From contig QFXE01000010.1 in NCBI GenBank assembly GCA_003349915.1, positions 186,001-250,000 on the forward strand: a stretch of DNA of 64,000 bases. Direction: 5' to 3'. Position numbers and translations under genes: made by a program. Of the stretch, positions 42,301 through 49,365 are shown in pieces (positions within the stretch are counted from its first letter, which is position 1; every line of letters begins with the position of its first letter). The DNA is from an endosymbiont of Escarpia spicata. GTDB taxonomy: Bacteria; Pseudomonadota; Gammaproteobacteria; Chromatiales; Chromatiaceae. A model generated the notes under the pieces. That model searched no databases. It worked only from the letters and a program-made list of their open reading frames with translations, and was not told where the DNA came from.

Positions 42301-42434
42301 ATCTCAATCTCATCACTGGCAAAGTCAGGAAAAGTCTCCCGCTGCAAACCCGGCAGCGCAGTTAATCCCAGGATGGCCAGAAACAGCATCAGCAGATTTC
42401 CGGCGGTGGGGTGTCGGGCAAAGAACTCGATCAT
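39306..42434 (-). CDS. RND-family efflux transporter, inner-membrane pump
   Basis: Protein of 1,042 residues with twelve membrane helices and two large periplasmic loops. The N-terminal start FFARHPTAGNLLMLFL, the gating segment FPDFASDEIEIRVVYPGAS, and helix 4 with the proton-relay pair in IGLLMDDAIVIAEN place it in the AcrB/HAE1-like group. Substrate unknown. It overlaps its adaptor gene by four bases. No outer-membrane channel gene is next to it, so it probably uses a TolC encoded elsewhere. Confidence 0.93.
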   Translation of the reverse strand: MIEFFARHPTAGNLLMLFLAILGLTALPGLQRETFPDFASDEIEIRVVYPGASAEDVEEALCLRIEDAVDGISDVAEMRCDAKEGFSVAVVEMEEGGDLLRFKDDIKTEIDAIDNFPEQVEPPVIRELGRTDRVVSIAVTGPMSVSHLKAYAEQVKDRFQVLPEVSQVDVKGFSDHQLRIEVSASALRQYGVSMSDIANVIARQGVDLPAGSLETRERDILLRFIDLRRTPEELADLIVVSASSGSEIRLGDIAHISDRFELDEDKILFNGKRAAILQINKTKQQDTLVVIDAVSSYLDELRLTAPSGVVFALTEDRSSVVRDRLSLLLKNGAQGLLLVFLTMWLFFQGRFAFWVAMGLPISFLGALFFMSVLGLTINMITIVALLIAIGLLMDDAIVIAENIATHLKRGKNAMQAAIDGTRQVAPGVRSSFLTTIAVFGPLAFLSGHLGKVLQFIPMVLILVIAVSLIEAFLILPHHLAHSLKHHEQETGRFRQAFDDQLLRFRDVTLGRIVDSVIHQRYWFVGGVIALFVASIGMMAGGKLKFQAFPDIEGDTIEARILLPQGTPLWRTEAVVERVTAGLKKVDETFTPLQPGGQRLLKNVQIRYNSNMDANEAGPHVATVTVDLLTAEERSGSLDDVINQWRSEVGEIPDLDALSFKEPVIGPGGIPMEIRLVGDDLDQLKQASRELQSWLSRYRGVFDVTDNLRPGKPELRLSLKEGALSLGLDAFTIANQLRAAFYGTTATEIQVGPESYEIDVRLMDQDRSDLTDIEMFRITTAAGDQVPLSAVAHIEHDRGYARIQRVNGRRTITVQGDIDSRIANAAEIVGDTKKHYLPQLLERYPGVSAGIEGESKRTAKTAASMLRAFGIGLVGIFILLSFQFRSYVEPVVVMTVIPLALIGVVWGHLLMGLNLTMPGVIGFASLSGIVVNDSILLVEFLKLRVREGHAIVEAAKMASRERFRAVLLTSITTIAGLTPLLLEKSMQAQILIPLATSIVFGLLATTMLVLLVVPALFSILNDFGLLSEQDEEETPGTPELPVE

Positions 42435-43789
42435 GGTCGGACGCCCTCTACAGCAGCCTGTTGGCCCAGAATGGTTTGAGCCGCCTCATCTGCCTGCGGC
42501 GACAACAACATGCCTTCGATAGCGGGAACCAGGTCAGAGATGACAACCCGCTCACCAGACCCCACTCCGCCGCCAATCACTGCATATTCCGGCTGCAGCA
42601 GTTCAATCTCCACTCTGCGGATCTCCAAACGGTTTTGCGCGTTAACCAGATAGACCGTACCGTCATGCATGGCCAGACGAGGTATCACAAGGCTGTTAGT
42701 GCGCACACTTCCCATCAGCGTGACCTCAACGAAAAGTCCCTTAAGCAGAGGTGGACGCACACCAGGCCGCACGTTGGCATAAGGTTCGTCAACTTCCACT
42801 ATCACACCAACCGTTCTTGTCTTGGGATCCAGGGTGTCACTCATGCGGGCAACCCGCCCCTGCCAAACAGCCTTTAGCGCTCCCTGATTCAATTTCACCT
42901 CGGCTGCGATGCCGAACGAATGATGAGAATCGGATTGCACTGCATTCAAAATATTCACGTTTTTTTCAGAGCGCATTAGCGGTGCTATCTGCTCAATCGG
43001 AATCTGCACCTCTATTTCTGCACGTTGCAGATCATCTGCCTCGACCAGAATCTCACCCACCCTGACATACTGCTCCTTTTCAAAATTGACTTCGGCAATA
43101 CGCCCGGTAAATGGCATTTGCACTTTAGTGTGCTGAAGATCCCGCTCAGCGGTAGCCAGCTTCGCCTGATGGCGTGCCAACTGTGCCTCCACCAGTGCTT
43201 TTTGACTGGGGAGCAGATTGAGTGTGTTCTCCTGCGACTGCAGTTTCTGTTTCTGCGCCAACAGGGCTTGTTCCTGACTCTCCAGATCAGAGCGGCTGAC
43301 GCCCCCCTTTCCAATCAGTTTTTTCTTGCGCTGCAGTTCTGATTCATTCAGACCCAGGGCTCGCTCTTCAATGGCCAGGGCGGCACGAGTATTGGTTGCT
43401 TTGGCATCGAGTTCCTGAAGTTGTGCCCGATTGGCCTGAATATCGGCTTTGATCTGAGTGATAGCCAACTCGAAATCCGTGGGATCGATTCGGAGCAACG
43501 GTTGTCCAGCCGGGATGATGGCCCCTTTTTTCAGCTTCGGATGTTTCTCGAGGATTTTGCCGCTAACCTGTGCCACAGCGTCCCAAGTAAAAACCGGACG
43601 CACTGTCCCGTGGCCGACGGCCTTGGGGACGACATTGAGACTGGGAATCGAGATACTTCTGACGAGCTTGGGAATCTCTGCGGGTTCCTGTTGCACTGGG
43701 GGTACCTTGCCCTGTTTCAGGAATATGAATACCGCGACACCCAAAAGGATCGGCAACAGGATCACCCATTTTCTCGATATGGTCGACAT
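42431..43789 (-). CDS. RND efflux membrane-fusion (adaptor) protein
   Basis: Protein of 452 residues with an N-terminal membrane anchor (about 7-25), a lipoyl half (KILEKHPKLKKGAIIPAGQPLLRIDP), a long alpha-hairpin (about 110-215), the second lipoyl half (HTKVQMPFTGRIAEVNFEKEQYVRVGE) and beta-barrel domains. Links the pump to a TolC-type channel. Ribosome site AGGAGTAAATGA before the ATG. First gene of the two-gene operon. Confidence 0.92.
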   Translation of the reverse strand: MSTISRKWVILLPILLGVAVFIFLKQGKVPPVQQEPAEIPKLVRSISIPSLNVVPKAVGHGTVRPVFTWDAVAQVSGKILEKHPKLKKGAIIPAGQPLLRIDPTDFELAITQIKADIQANRAQLQELDAKATNTRAALAIEERALGLNESELQRKKKLIGKGGVSRSDLESQEQALLAQKQKLQSQENTLNLLPSQKALVEAQLARHQAKLATAERDLQHTKVQMPFTGRIAEVNFEKEQYVRVGEILVEADDLQRAEIEVQIPIEQIAPLMRSEKNVNILNAVQSDSHHSFGIAAEVKLNQGALKAVWQGRVARMSDTLDPKTRTVGVIVEVDEPYANVRPGVRPPLLKGLFVEVTLMGSVRTNSLVIPRLAMHDGTVYLVNAQNRLEIRRVEIELLQPEYAVIGGGVGSGERVVISDLVPAIEGMLLSPQADEAAQTILGQQAAVEGVRP

Positions 43790-43879
43790 TCATTTACTCC
43801 TGAAAAAACGTGGGGGGATTAAGGCTGAGCAGATTTGATTTAGTGTAGACAGGAAATAGAGCGATGGGTTTCATTAAGA

Positions 43880-44482
43880 TCAAAGAGATAACCATCGGGC
43901 ACGCAGGGTTTCACGCTCCTTTTCCAACCACTGTACGGCAATAATGATGCTGGTGGAGTTGGCGCGGCCGCCATAGAGTTCTGAAATGATTTGCTCAGCA
44001 TCCATGACCACCACCCGGATATCCTCTCCTTCATGATCCAGGCCAAAGACGCCACCTGCCTGGGAGGCATCCACCCGGCCACAAAAGAGAAAAATCTGAT
44101 CCACGGAGTGGCCAGGACTCACCATCACGGTACATATCGATTCCAACTCGGTGATTTTGCAGTTGGCCTCCTCCTCCGCCTCCCTGCGTGCTACAGCCTC
44201 CGGGGATTCATTTTCACCAATGTAACCGCCCACCGTCTCCAGTACCCAGGGAGGATTCTGATGATCCAATGCACCGATACGAAACTGTTCCACCAGAACA
44301 ACCTGATCCAGATTTGGGTCATAGAGTAAAACCGAAGCAGCCTGTAACCCTTCCAGCCGCTCGCGGATCAGTTCCCGGCTGCTGCCACCCTCGTAGAGAT
44401 CATGCTTGAGCCGGTAGCGGTTCAATTTCAGAAAGCCGTCACTAACACGTTCTGAATCAATTATCTCGTAACGATATTTCAT
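43880..44482 (-). CDS. nudF: ADP-ribose pyrophosphatase (NudF-type Nudix hydrolase)
   Basis: Nudix enzyme of 200 residues that hydrolyses ADP-ribose to AMP and ribose 5-phosphate. The Nudix box reads GYIGENESPEAVARREAEEE then ANC, so the conserved Gly near the end of the box is Asn; the metal-binding REAEEE is intact. A NudF-type N-terminal dimerisation domain is present, with the downstream SPGHSVDQIFLF. Single gene between the RND operon and metY. Confidence 0.88.
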   Translation of the reverse strand: MKYRYEIIDSERVSDGFLKLNRYRLKHDLYEGGSSRELIRERLEGLQAASVLLYDPNLDQVVLVEQFRIGALDHQNPPWVLETVGGYIGENESPEAVARREAEEEANCKITELESICTVMVSPGHSVDQIFLFCGRVDASQAGGVFGLDHEGEDIRVVVMDAEQIISELYGGRANSTSIIIAVQWLEKERETLRARWLSL

Positions 44483-44520
44483 CTCTTAGGACTTCATTCT
44501 CCGCAGCTTACAATAAGTCA

Positions 44521-44544
44521 GGAGCGGCGCCCCGCCGCTCCTAC
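44521..44544. repeat. REP-like hairpin, family C
   Basis: GGAGCGGC-gcccc-GCCGCTCC followed by TAC, i.e. GTAGGAGCGGC on the minus strand. A short version of the units at 19095-19161. It lies between metY and nudF and may slow transcription from metY; no T tract is present. Confidence 0.7.
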
Positions 44545-44577
44545 TGAAAATATACACAGAGGCATTCCAATCGAACA

Positions 44578-45852
44578 CTATTTAGCCGCCGCCAGCGCCT
44601 GATCGATATCGGCGAGAATATCATCGATATGCTCCAGACCAACAGAGAGGCGTACCAAATCCTCTGAAACACCCGCTCTTTCCATCTCCTCCGGATTGAG
44701 CTGCCGATGGGTGGTGGCAGCAGGGTGGCAGGCAAGCGTCTTGGCATCACCGATATTCACCAGACGCACCGTCAGTTGCAGGGCATCGATGAATTTTGCA
44801 CCGGCTGCGATTCCCCCCTGGATGCCGAAACTGAGTATGCTGGAGGCACGGCCATTCATATATTTATCCACCAGCACTTTGTCCGGATTCTCATCCAACC
44901 CCGCATATCTGACCCATTCGATCTGTTCGTGAGACTGTAAGTGTTTTGCTACTGCCAACGCATTCTCACAGTGCCTGTCCATTCTCACCGGCAGGGTTTC
45001 GATCCCCTGGAGGATCTGAAAACTGTTGAAAGGAGAGATCGCTGCGCCCATGTTGCGCAATGGCACGACACGAGCCCGACCGATATAGGCTGCCTCACCC
45101 AGCGCCTCGGTATAAACCACGCCGTGGTAGGAGATATCGGGTTCGTTGAGGCGATTGAACCGCGTCTTGTGTTCCGCCCAGGGGAATTTGCCGGAATCGA
45201 CCAGTGCGCCACCAATCGTGGTGCCGTGACCACCCATGTATTTCGTCAAGGCATGGACGACAATGTCACAGCCGTGTTCAAAGGGGCGGCAAAGATAAGG
45301 GGTAGGAACCGTATTATCGACAATAACCGGCACACCGTGCGCATGAGCCATATCCGCTGTTGCCGCCAGATCCGCTACGTTGCCGGCGGGGTTTCCAATC
45401 GATTCACAGAAGACGGCTTTAGTACGGTCGTCGATCAGTGCCGCCATTCCATCGATGTCGTTCGGTGCGGCAAAACGGACCTCTATACCCAACTGCGGCA
45501 GTGTATGAGCAAACAGGTTGAAGGTTCCGCCATACAGAGTGGACGTTGTAACGATATTGTCACCTGATTCAGCAATCGTGAAAATCGCATAGGTAATCGC
45601 TGACATGCCTGAGGCCAACGCCAGAGCACCAATTCCTCCTTCCAGTGCAGCCACCCGCTTTTCCAGCACATCCGAGGTTGGGTTCATGATGCGGGTGTAG
45701 ATGTTGCCCTGCACTTTGAGGTCAAACAGATCAGCACCATGCTGTGTGCTGTCGAACGCGTAGGATGTGGTCTGATAGATGGGAACCGCGACGGCCTTGG
45801 TCGTGGGATCAGGCTCGTAGCCAGCATGAATTGCCAGTGTCTCCAGTTTCAT
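44578..45852 (-). CDS. metY: O-acetylhomoserine sulfhydrylase (MetY type)
   Basis: PLP enzyme of 424 residues of the Cys/Met metabolism family that makes homocysteine from O-acetylhomoserine and sulfide. PLP lysine is K204 in VVHALTKYMGGHGT; also YTRIMNPTSDVLEKR and ESIGNPAGNV. Length and the long C-terminal part favour MetY over MetB/MetC. The ATG at 45852 follows a strong GGAGGAGAGG ribosome site. Direct sulfhydrylation would suit a sulfide-rich habitat; that is inference. Confidence 0.9.
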   Translation of the reverse strand: MKLETLAIHAGYEPDPTTKAVAVPIYQTTSYAFDSTQHGADLFDLKVQGNIYTRIMNPTSDVLEKRVAALEGGIGALALASGMSAITYAIFTIAESGDNIVTTSTLYGGTFNLFAHTLPQLGIEVRFAAPNDIDGMAALIDDRTKAVFCESIGNPAGNVADLAATADMAHAHGVPVIVDNTVPTPYLCRPFEHGCDIVVHALTKYMGGHGTTIGGALVDSGKFPWAEHKTRFNRLNEPDISYHGVVYTEALGEAAYIGRARVVPLRNMGAAISPFNSFQILQGIETLPVRMDRHCENALAVAKHLQSHEQIEWVRYAGLDENPDKVLVDKYMNGRASSILSFGIQGGIAAGAKFIDALQLTVRLVNIGDAKTLACHPAATTHRQLNPEEMERAGVSEDLVRLSVGLEHIDDILADIDQALAAAK

Positions 45853-46042
45853 TTTCCTCTCCTCCAATCAATTATTATCTTTATCAATGACTCCACGAGA
45901 TGAACCGGAGGAACCCACCCGGTTGTGTAAAAATAGGATGCATTCCAATGAATTTATTTCATAATTATTTCACCAGATCCTCAAAACGTCAGATCTCATT
46001 GATCTATCAACATAAACCTTGACTTCCTTCGCAGAAAAAGAG

Positions 46043-46071
46043 TTGACTTCTCATAAAACAACAACTACATT
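46043..46071 (+). promoter_or_regulatory. Sigma-70-like promoter of the 39-residue small gene
   Basis: TTGACT-N17-TACATT, with a start expected near 46078, some 27 bases before the ATG at 46105. Confidence 0.5.
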
Positions 46072-46104
46072 AGTATTTAATTATTTAACGTTATGGTGAC
46101 TACC

Positions 46105-46224
46105 ATGAAAGACACACTTACAGTTAGTTGTGCTGAATTACGCGAACTCGCAGAGACTAATCCGGATGAGATTGAAGTCATCGTCGAGATGATGATTGAA
46201 GCGGATGTTGACATCTGCAGATAG
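46105..46224 (+). CDS. Small acidic protein of 39 residues, unknown
   Basis: Short frame MKDTLTVSCAELREL ... MMIEADVDICR, with 9 Glu and 4 Asp against few basic residues, and two cysteines. It has a promoter-like element upstream and an intrinsic terminator-like hairpin downstream, making a complete short transcription unit in the otherwise gene-free gap between metY and ygfX. An in-frame ATG at 46093 would give 43 residues; neither start has a strong ribosome site. No family recognised. Confidence 0.45.
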   Translation: MKDTLTVSCAELRELAETNPDEIEVIVEMMIEADVDICR

Positions 46225-46263
46225 CTCGCCGAGTCTCCATTACATAGACATTTGTTATTAGTG

Positions 46264-46291
46264 AAGGATGAGCCTCATAGGTTCATCCTTT
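46264..46291 (+). terminator. Terminator-like hairpin after the small gene
   Basis: AAGGATGA / TCATCCTT stem of 8 bp with an 11-base loop, then TTTCGCTTT. The hairpin overlaps the stop end of the convergent ygfX gene. Confidence 0.55.
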
Positions 46292-46751
46292 CGCTTTGCT
46301 TTGAACGTCCAGCAAGTATTCTCTCCCTGAGAAGTCGCTTGCGCAAGGTACGCGCAGTCGTTTTGTCCAAACTCCCTCTCGTCAAAATAACGGAACGTTG
46401 TGGTTGAAATCTTCCAATGGAAAAATTGAGGCTGATCAGCCAGGGTCTGCAAAAACTTGACGGCTTGAGTTGCGCGTATAGCTGCCGTCCATCTGAAAAT
46501 GTCAGTTTCCAGCTACCTTCCGGTTGCCACACCAATCGACTAATCGATGCGCTTTTAATATTTCCCCTTATCAGGGCAATCTTCCAGATGAAATGTGCGA
46601 GCACGCACAGAGTCAACACGATTTTTAGTCTGGAAGACAATTCAGTTGATAAAAGCGCCAACAAACCGGCACTATAAATAGCGGACAAGACCACCTGCTG
46701 CACTGGGGGTCTGCCGGGTTGTAGAATTATCGGTTCAGCGTTCCGCCTCAT
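46275..46751 (-). CDS. YgfX-like membrane protein
   Basis: Protein of 158 residues with two hydrophobic helices near the N-terminus (about 22-40 and 43-58) and a soluble C-terminal part, as in YgfX (CptA). In E. coli YgfX is encoded with SdhE; a toxin-type effect on division proteins has been reported, though a role in succinate dehydrogenase assembly or membrane function is also discussed. The ATG at 46751 overlaps sdhE by 17 bases; a longer frame starts inside sdhE. Confidence 0.78.
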   Translation of the reverse strand: MRRNAEPIILQPGRPPVQQVVLSAIYSAGLLALLSTELSSRLKIVLTLCVLAHFIWKIALIRGNIKSASISRLVWQPEGSWKLTFSDGRQLYAQLKPSSFCRPWLISLNFSIGRFQPQRSVILTRGSLDKTTARTLRKRLLRERILAGRSKQSERMNL

Positions 46752-47007
46752 GACCCCGGCCTCCCTGCCGAATAATCTGCACAATTTCTACCATTTGCTT
46801 ATCAGCAATCTTGCTACCTGAGATAAGCCAGGACTGTAGTGTTTGGTCCGGATATTCCAGTAATGTCGCAAAACCCTTTCGTGCCTCCCTGTCGAGGGAG
46901 GAATACTCATTTTCAAGAAAGGCAATTAACAGCAAATCGAGTTCCAGCATACCCCGGCGGCACTGCCAGCGTAAGCGGTTAATTTCCGCAGTTTCACTCG
47001 TAGGCAT
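46735..47007 (-). CDS. sdhE: SdhE, FAD assembly factor for succinate dehydrogenase
   Basis: Protein of 90 residues with the SdhE motif RRGMLELD (RGxxE) that contacts SdhA during covalent flavin attachment. Five-helix layout and size are typical. Coupled to ygfX; the sdhCDAB operon lies 1.6 kb upstream on the same strand. Confidence 0.92.
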   Translation of the reverse strand: MPTSETAEINRLRWQCRRGMLELDLLLIAFLENEYSSLDREARKGFATLLEYPDQTLQSWLISGSKIADKQMVEIVQIIRQGGRGHEAER

Positions 47008-47072
47008 TCACTGAACCTCAACTGGTATGACTCAGTATGTCCCAACACTGCCATATGGTGCAATGCGCTCTG

Positions 47073-47486
47073 TTATTGAGCCCTATCCTGCAACTGGTGT
47101 GAATACACGGCCCGGTAGCCCGTGATTCCGATTGCGATCCAAACCACAGAACGCACGGTCATGGCAGCCACAGTGCGCAGTTCATATTCACCGCCAAAAA
47201 TGATATGAATTCCAAAGGCGACGAAAACCGACAACGTCAATGTGGCAATGGTGATTGCTGCTGCTGGAGCCCAGGCTTTTCCCAACCAAATGCCAATTCC
47301 GGTAGCGATATAGACAAACCCTGCAGAAAAGTTGAACCAAAGAACAAAATCCACAATGTTTCCGGCAGCGCGCCTGGCTTCACCATCTATGAAAAGTACG
47401 CTGCCACCTGATTTAATGGTCATTACGCCAAAAAGCACTGCGATGATAGCGGTGATCCAGACCCATGCGGGCCGTTTAGTCATCAT
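47073..47486 (-). CDS. Four-helix membrane protein of unknown function
   Basis: Protein of 137 residues with four predicted helices (about 8-26, 46-68, 72-95, 106-127). Short loops, one Trp-rich start (RPAWVWITA). No family recognised with certainty. It is 16 bases after the cytochrome c gene on the same strand and probably belongs to the same operon. Confidence 0.75.
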   Translation of the reverse strand: MMTKRPAWVWITAIIAVLFGVMTIKSGGSVLFIDGEARRAAGNIVDFVLWFNFSAGFVYIATGIGIWLGKAWAPAAAITIATLTLSVFVAFGIHIIFGGEYELRTVAAMTVRSVVWIAIGITGYRAVYSHQLQDRAQ

Positions 47487-47502
47487 TAGGATATTCCTTA
47501 TA

Positions 47503-47967
47503 TCAAAGGGAAAAACCAGTATTTAGGTAGAGGGCAATCTGCCATATCTCCTTATCAGTGAGCTGATTGCCAAATGCAGGCATAGCTGTGCCGAACGCTT
47601 CACCACCTTCCGACAAGGTCCAGAAAATGAAGGCATCTGTAGCTACAGGTAATCTACGGGTAACCGCAAGGTTGGCCGGACTGGGAACCAGCAATTTACC
47701 TGCCGGGCCATCCCCTTCACCAAATGCACCATGACACACCGGGCATTGCGCTTGATAGAGCTTTTTTCCATCAGAGATATTTTCTGAAGAAGCGGGCAAG
47801 GGGTTGCTTAAATCAGCATACTGATTGGGAATGTCTCCCAGCACATATTGTGTATAGCGGCCAACAAAGAAGGAATTTGGCTCATTTATACCGAGACTCT
47901 GACAACCAGTAGTGGCCATGGCCACTACCAGTAATGAGAGCATATAGGGTGTGCGTAACGACCACAT
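47503..47967 (-). CDS. Lipoprotein cytochrome c, single haem
   Basis: Protein of 154 residues with a lipoprotein signal (ATTGC, C22), a haem site CPVCH (75-79) and a likely distal Met in GTAMPAFGNQL. The class I cytochrome c / cbb3 subunit III-like fold ends with TDKEIWQIALYL. It would be tethered to a membrane facing the periplasm. Electron partners are unknown. Stop and start are close to both neighbours; it overlaps the Gly-rich gene by one base. Matured by the Ccm proteins encoded at 7.9-14.9 kb. Confidence 0.88.
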   Translation of the reverse strand: MWSLRTPYMLSLLVVAMATTGCQSLGINEPNSFFVGRYTQYVLGDIPNQYADLSNPLPASSENISDGKKLYQAQCPVCHGAFGEGDGPAGKLLVPSPANLAVTRRLPVATDAFIFWTLSEGGEAFGTAMPAFGNQLTDKEIWQIALYLNTGFSL

Positions 47968-48377
47968 TAATGGCCACGTCCCCTGCCGCCACCAGAGCCA
48001 CCGCCACTGCGTGAGCCGTAACCACTCCCATAAGCCTGACTGGAATCTTGGCTGGAGCCTTGACCATAGCGATATTTATTACCGGAACCGTTGCCGCCAC
48101 CCTGACCATAGCGATTCATCTTTCCACTACCCTCTCCCTGTTCGCCCGTTTCATTCATCTGACGAAACAGAGAGCGCTCTTCACTGTCCATTGACTGCAT
48201 TCTATTCTGCATCTCTGTGCGATAACCTTCACGATCTTCATAGGACTGTTCCCGAACCTGTGATCGCATCTGTACCAATTCTTCATTGCTCATGTCTGCA
48301 TAATCTGCCGCTTCGACACTGATGGATCCTATCGTCAAAACCACAATCCCTGCCATGGTATTCAAACTTTTTTTCAT
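47967..48377 (-). CDS. Exported Gly/Ser/Arg-rich protein
   Basis: Protein of 136 residues. Signal peptide to about residue 23 (SVEAAD), a charged helical segment (MSNEELVQMRSQVREQSYED ... EERSLFRQM), then a low-complexity tail of Gly, Ser, Tyr, Asn and Arg ending GGGRGRGH. The helical part resembles the DUF1104-type pattern (NEEL ... E-x3-R); this is from memory. First gene of the three-gene cassette. The tail could bind metal or surfaces; unknown. Confidence 0.75.
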   Translation of the reverse strand: MKKSLNTMAGIVVLTIGSISVEAADYADMSNEELVQMRSQVREQSYEDREGYRTEMQNRMQSMDSEERSLFRQMNETGEQGEGSGKMNRYGQGGGNGSGNKYRYGQGSSQDSSQAYGSGYGSRSGGGSGGGRGRGH

Positions 48378-48545
48378 CTAAATTCTCCTCATATGGGTTC
48401 GCATGATGGTTTGATACTGTGCAGAGACGCTAATCGCTACACACTCAATCCACGCTGTGCAGTATGAGAGCAAGCTGTTTCGCAATTATTTCGGCACACA
48501 GGAAAACTGTTTCAGATTGTTACAGTCATAAAATGCAGGCGCCAA

Positions 48546-48614
48546 ATGAGGGCAGGTCATAACAACTCAGCATCGCGGGTCCTGCTCGTTGAAAACGATC
48601 CGGAGATGCACTGA
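48546..48614 (+). pseudogene. Remnant of a response-regulator N-terminus
   Basis: An ATG-started frame of 22 codons contains SRVLLVENDPEM, the usual first strand and acidic pocket of a receiver domain, and then stops (CAC TGA). Nothing further of a receiver follows; the sdhB stop codon is 26 bases away. It lies divergently upstream of the Gly-rich/cytochrome cassette and may be what is left of its regulator. Short, so chance similarity cannot be excluded. Confidence 0.35.
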
Positions 48615-48639
48615 AAAATATAGAATTGGGTAATAGTGA

Positions 48640-49335
48640 CTAAATCGATTTTTTCAACATCAGGTCACGAATATGCCCAATGGCGCGGGTGGGATTCAAT
48701 CCCTTGGGACAGACATCGACACAGTTCATAACGGTATGACAGCGAAACAGCCTGTATGGACCATCCAGTGCATCGAGTCGATCATTCTCTGCCTGATCTC
48801 TGGAGTCAGCCAGGAAACGCCAAGCCTGCAATAAGGCCGCAGGGCCAAGGAATTTATCGGGATTCCACCAGAATGAGGGACAGGATGTTGTGCAGCAGCC
48901 ACACAAAATACACTCATAAAGCCCGTCAAGCCTGTCCCGCTCATCTGGCATTTGCAGTGTTTCAACCTCTGGCTCAGGATCATGGCGGATCAGATAGGGT
49001 TTTACAGAATGATACTGTTTATAAAACCCCTGCATGTCCACTATAAGGTCCCGAATAACCGGTACCCCTGGGAATGGCCTGACTTCAACAGGTTCTTTCA
49101 ACTCGGCCAGTGGTGTAATGCAGGCGAGTCCGTTACGACCGTTGATATTCATCCCGTCAGAACCACAAACCCCTTCTCCACAGGAGTGTCGGAAACTGAG
49201 CGTTTCATCCTGAGCTTTAAGTGCGAGCAGCGCATCACGCAACATCATGCCCGAAGGGATCTCAGCAAGCTCAAAATCCTGCATGTAGGGTTCCCTGTCT
49301 TGGTCCGGGTCGTAGCGGTAGATGCGGAAACGCAT
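48640..49335 (-). CDS. sdhB: Succinate dehydrogenase iron-sulfur subunit
   Basis: Protein of 231 residues with a [2Fe-2S] domain (FRHSCGEGVCGSDGMNINGRN) and the [4Fe-4S]/[3Fe-4S] domain (ECILCGCCTTSCPSFWWN, then CHTVMNCVDVCPKGLNP). The ATG at 49335 (MRFRIYRYDPD) fits the family better than a TTG seven codons upstream. Last gene of sdhCDAB. Confidence 0.96.
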   Translation of the reverse strand: MRFRIYRYDPDQDREPYMQDFELAEIPSGMMLRDALLALKAQDETLSFRHSCGEGVCGSDGMNINGRNGLACITPLAELKEPVEVRPFPGVPVIRDLIVDMQGFYKQYHSVKPYLIRHDPEPEVETLQMPDERDRLDGLYECILCGCCTTSCPSFWWNPDKFLGPAALLQAWRFLADSRDQAENDRLDALDGPYRLFRCHTVMNCVDVCPKGLNPTRAIGHIRDLMLKKSI

Positions 49336-49365
49336 ACGCTTACCCGGTCGCTGCAAACAAAATAA

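Noticed and set aside
45853-46042. SAM- or SAH-type riboswitch ahead of metY
   Set aside because: A small AACCGG/CCGGTT hairpin exists, but I could not find the conserved core of any known SAM or SAH riboswitch.
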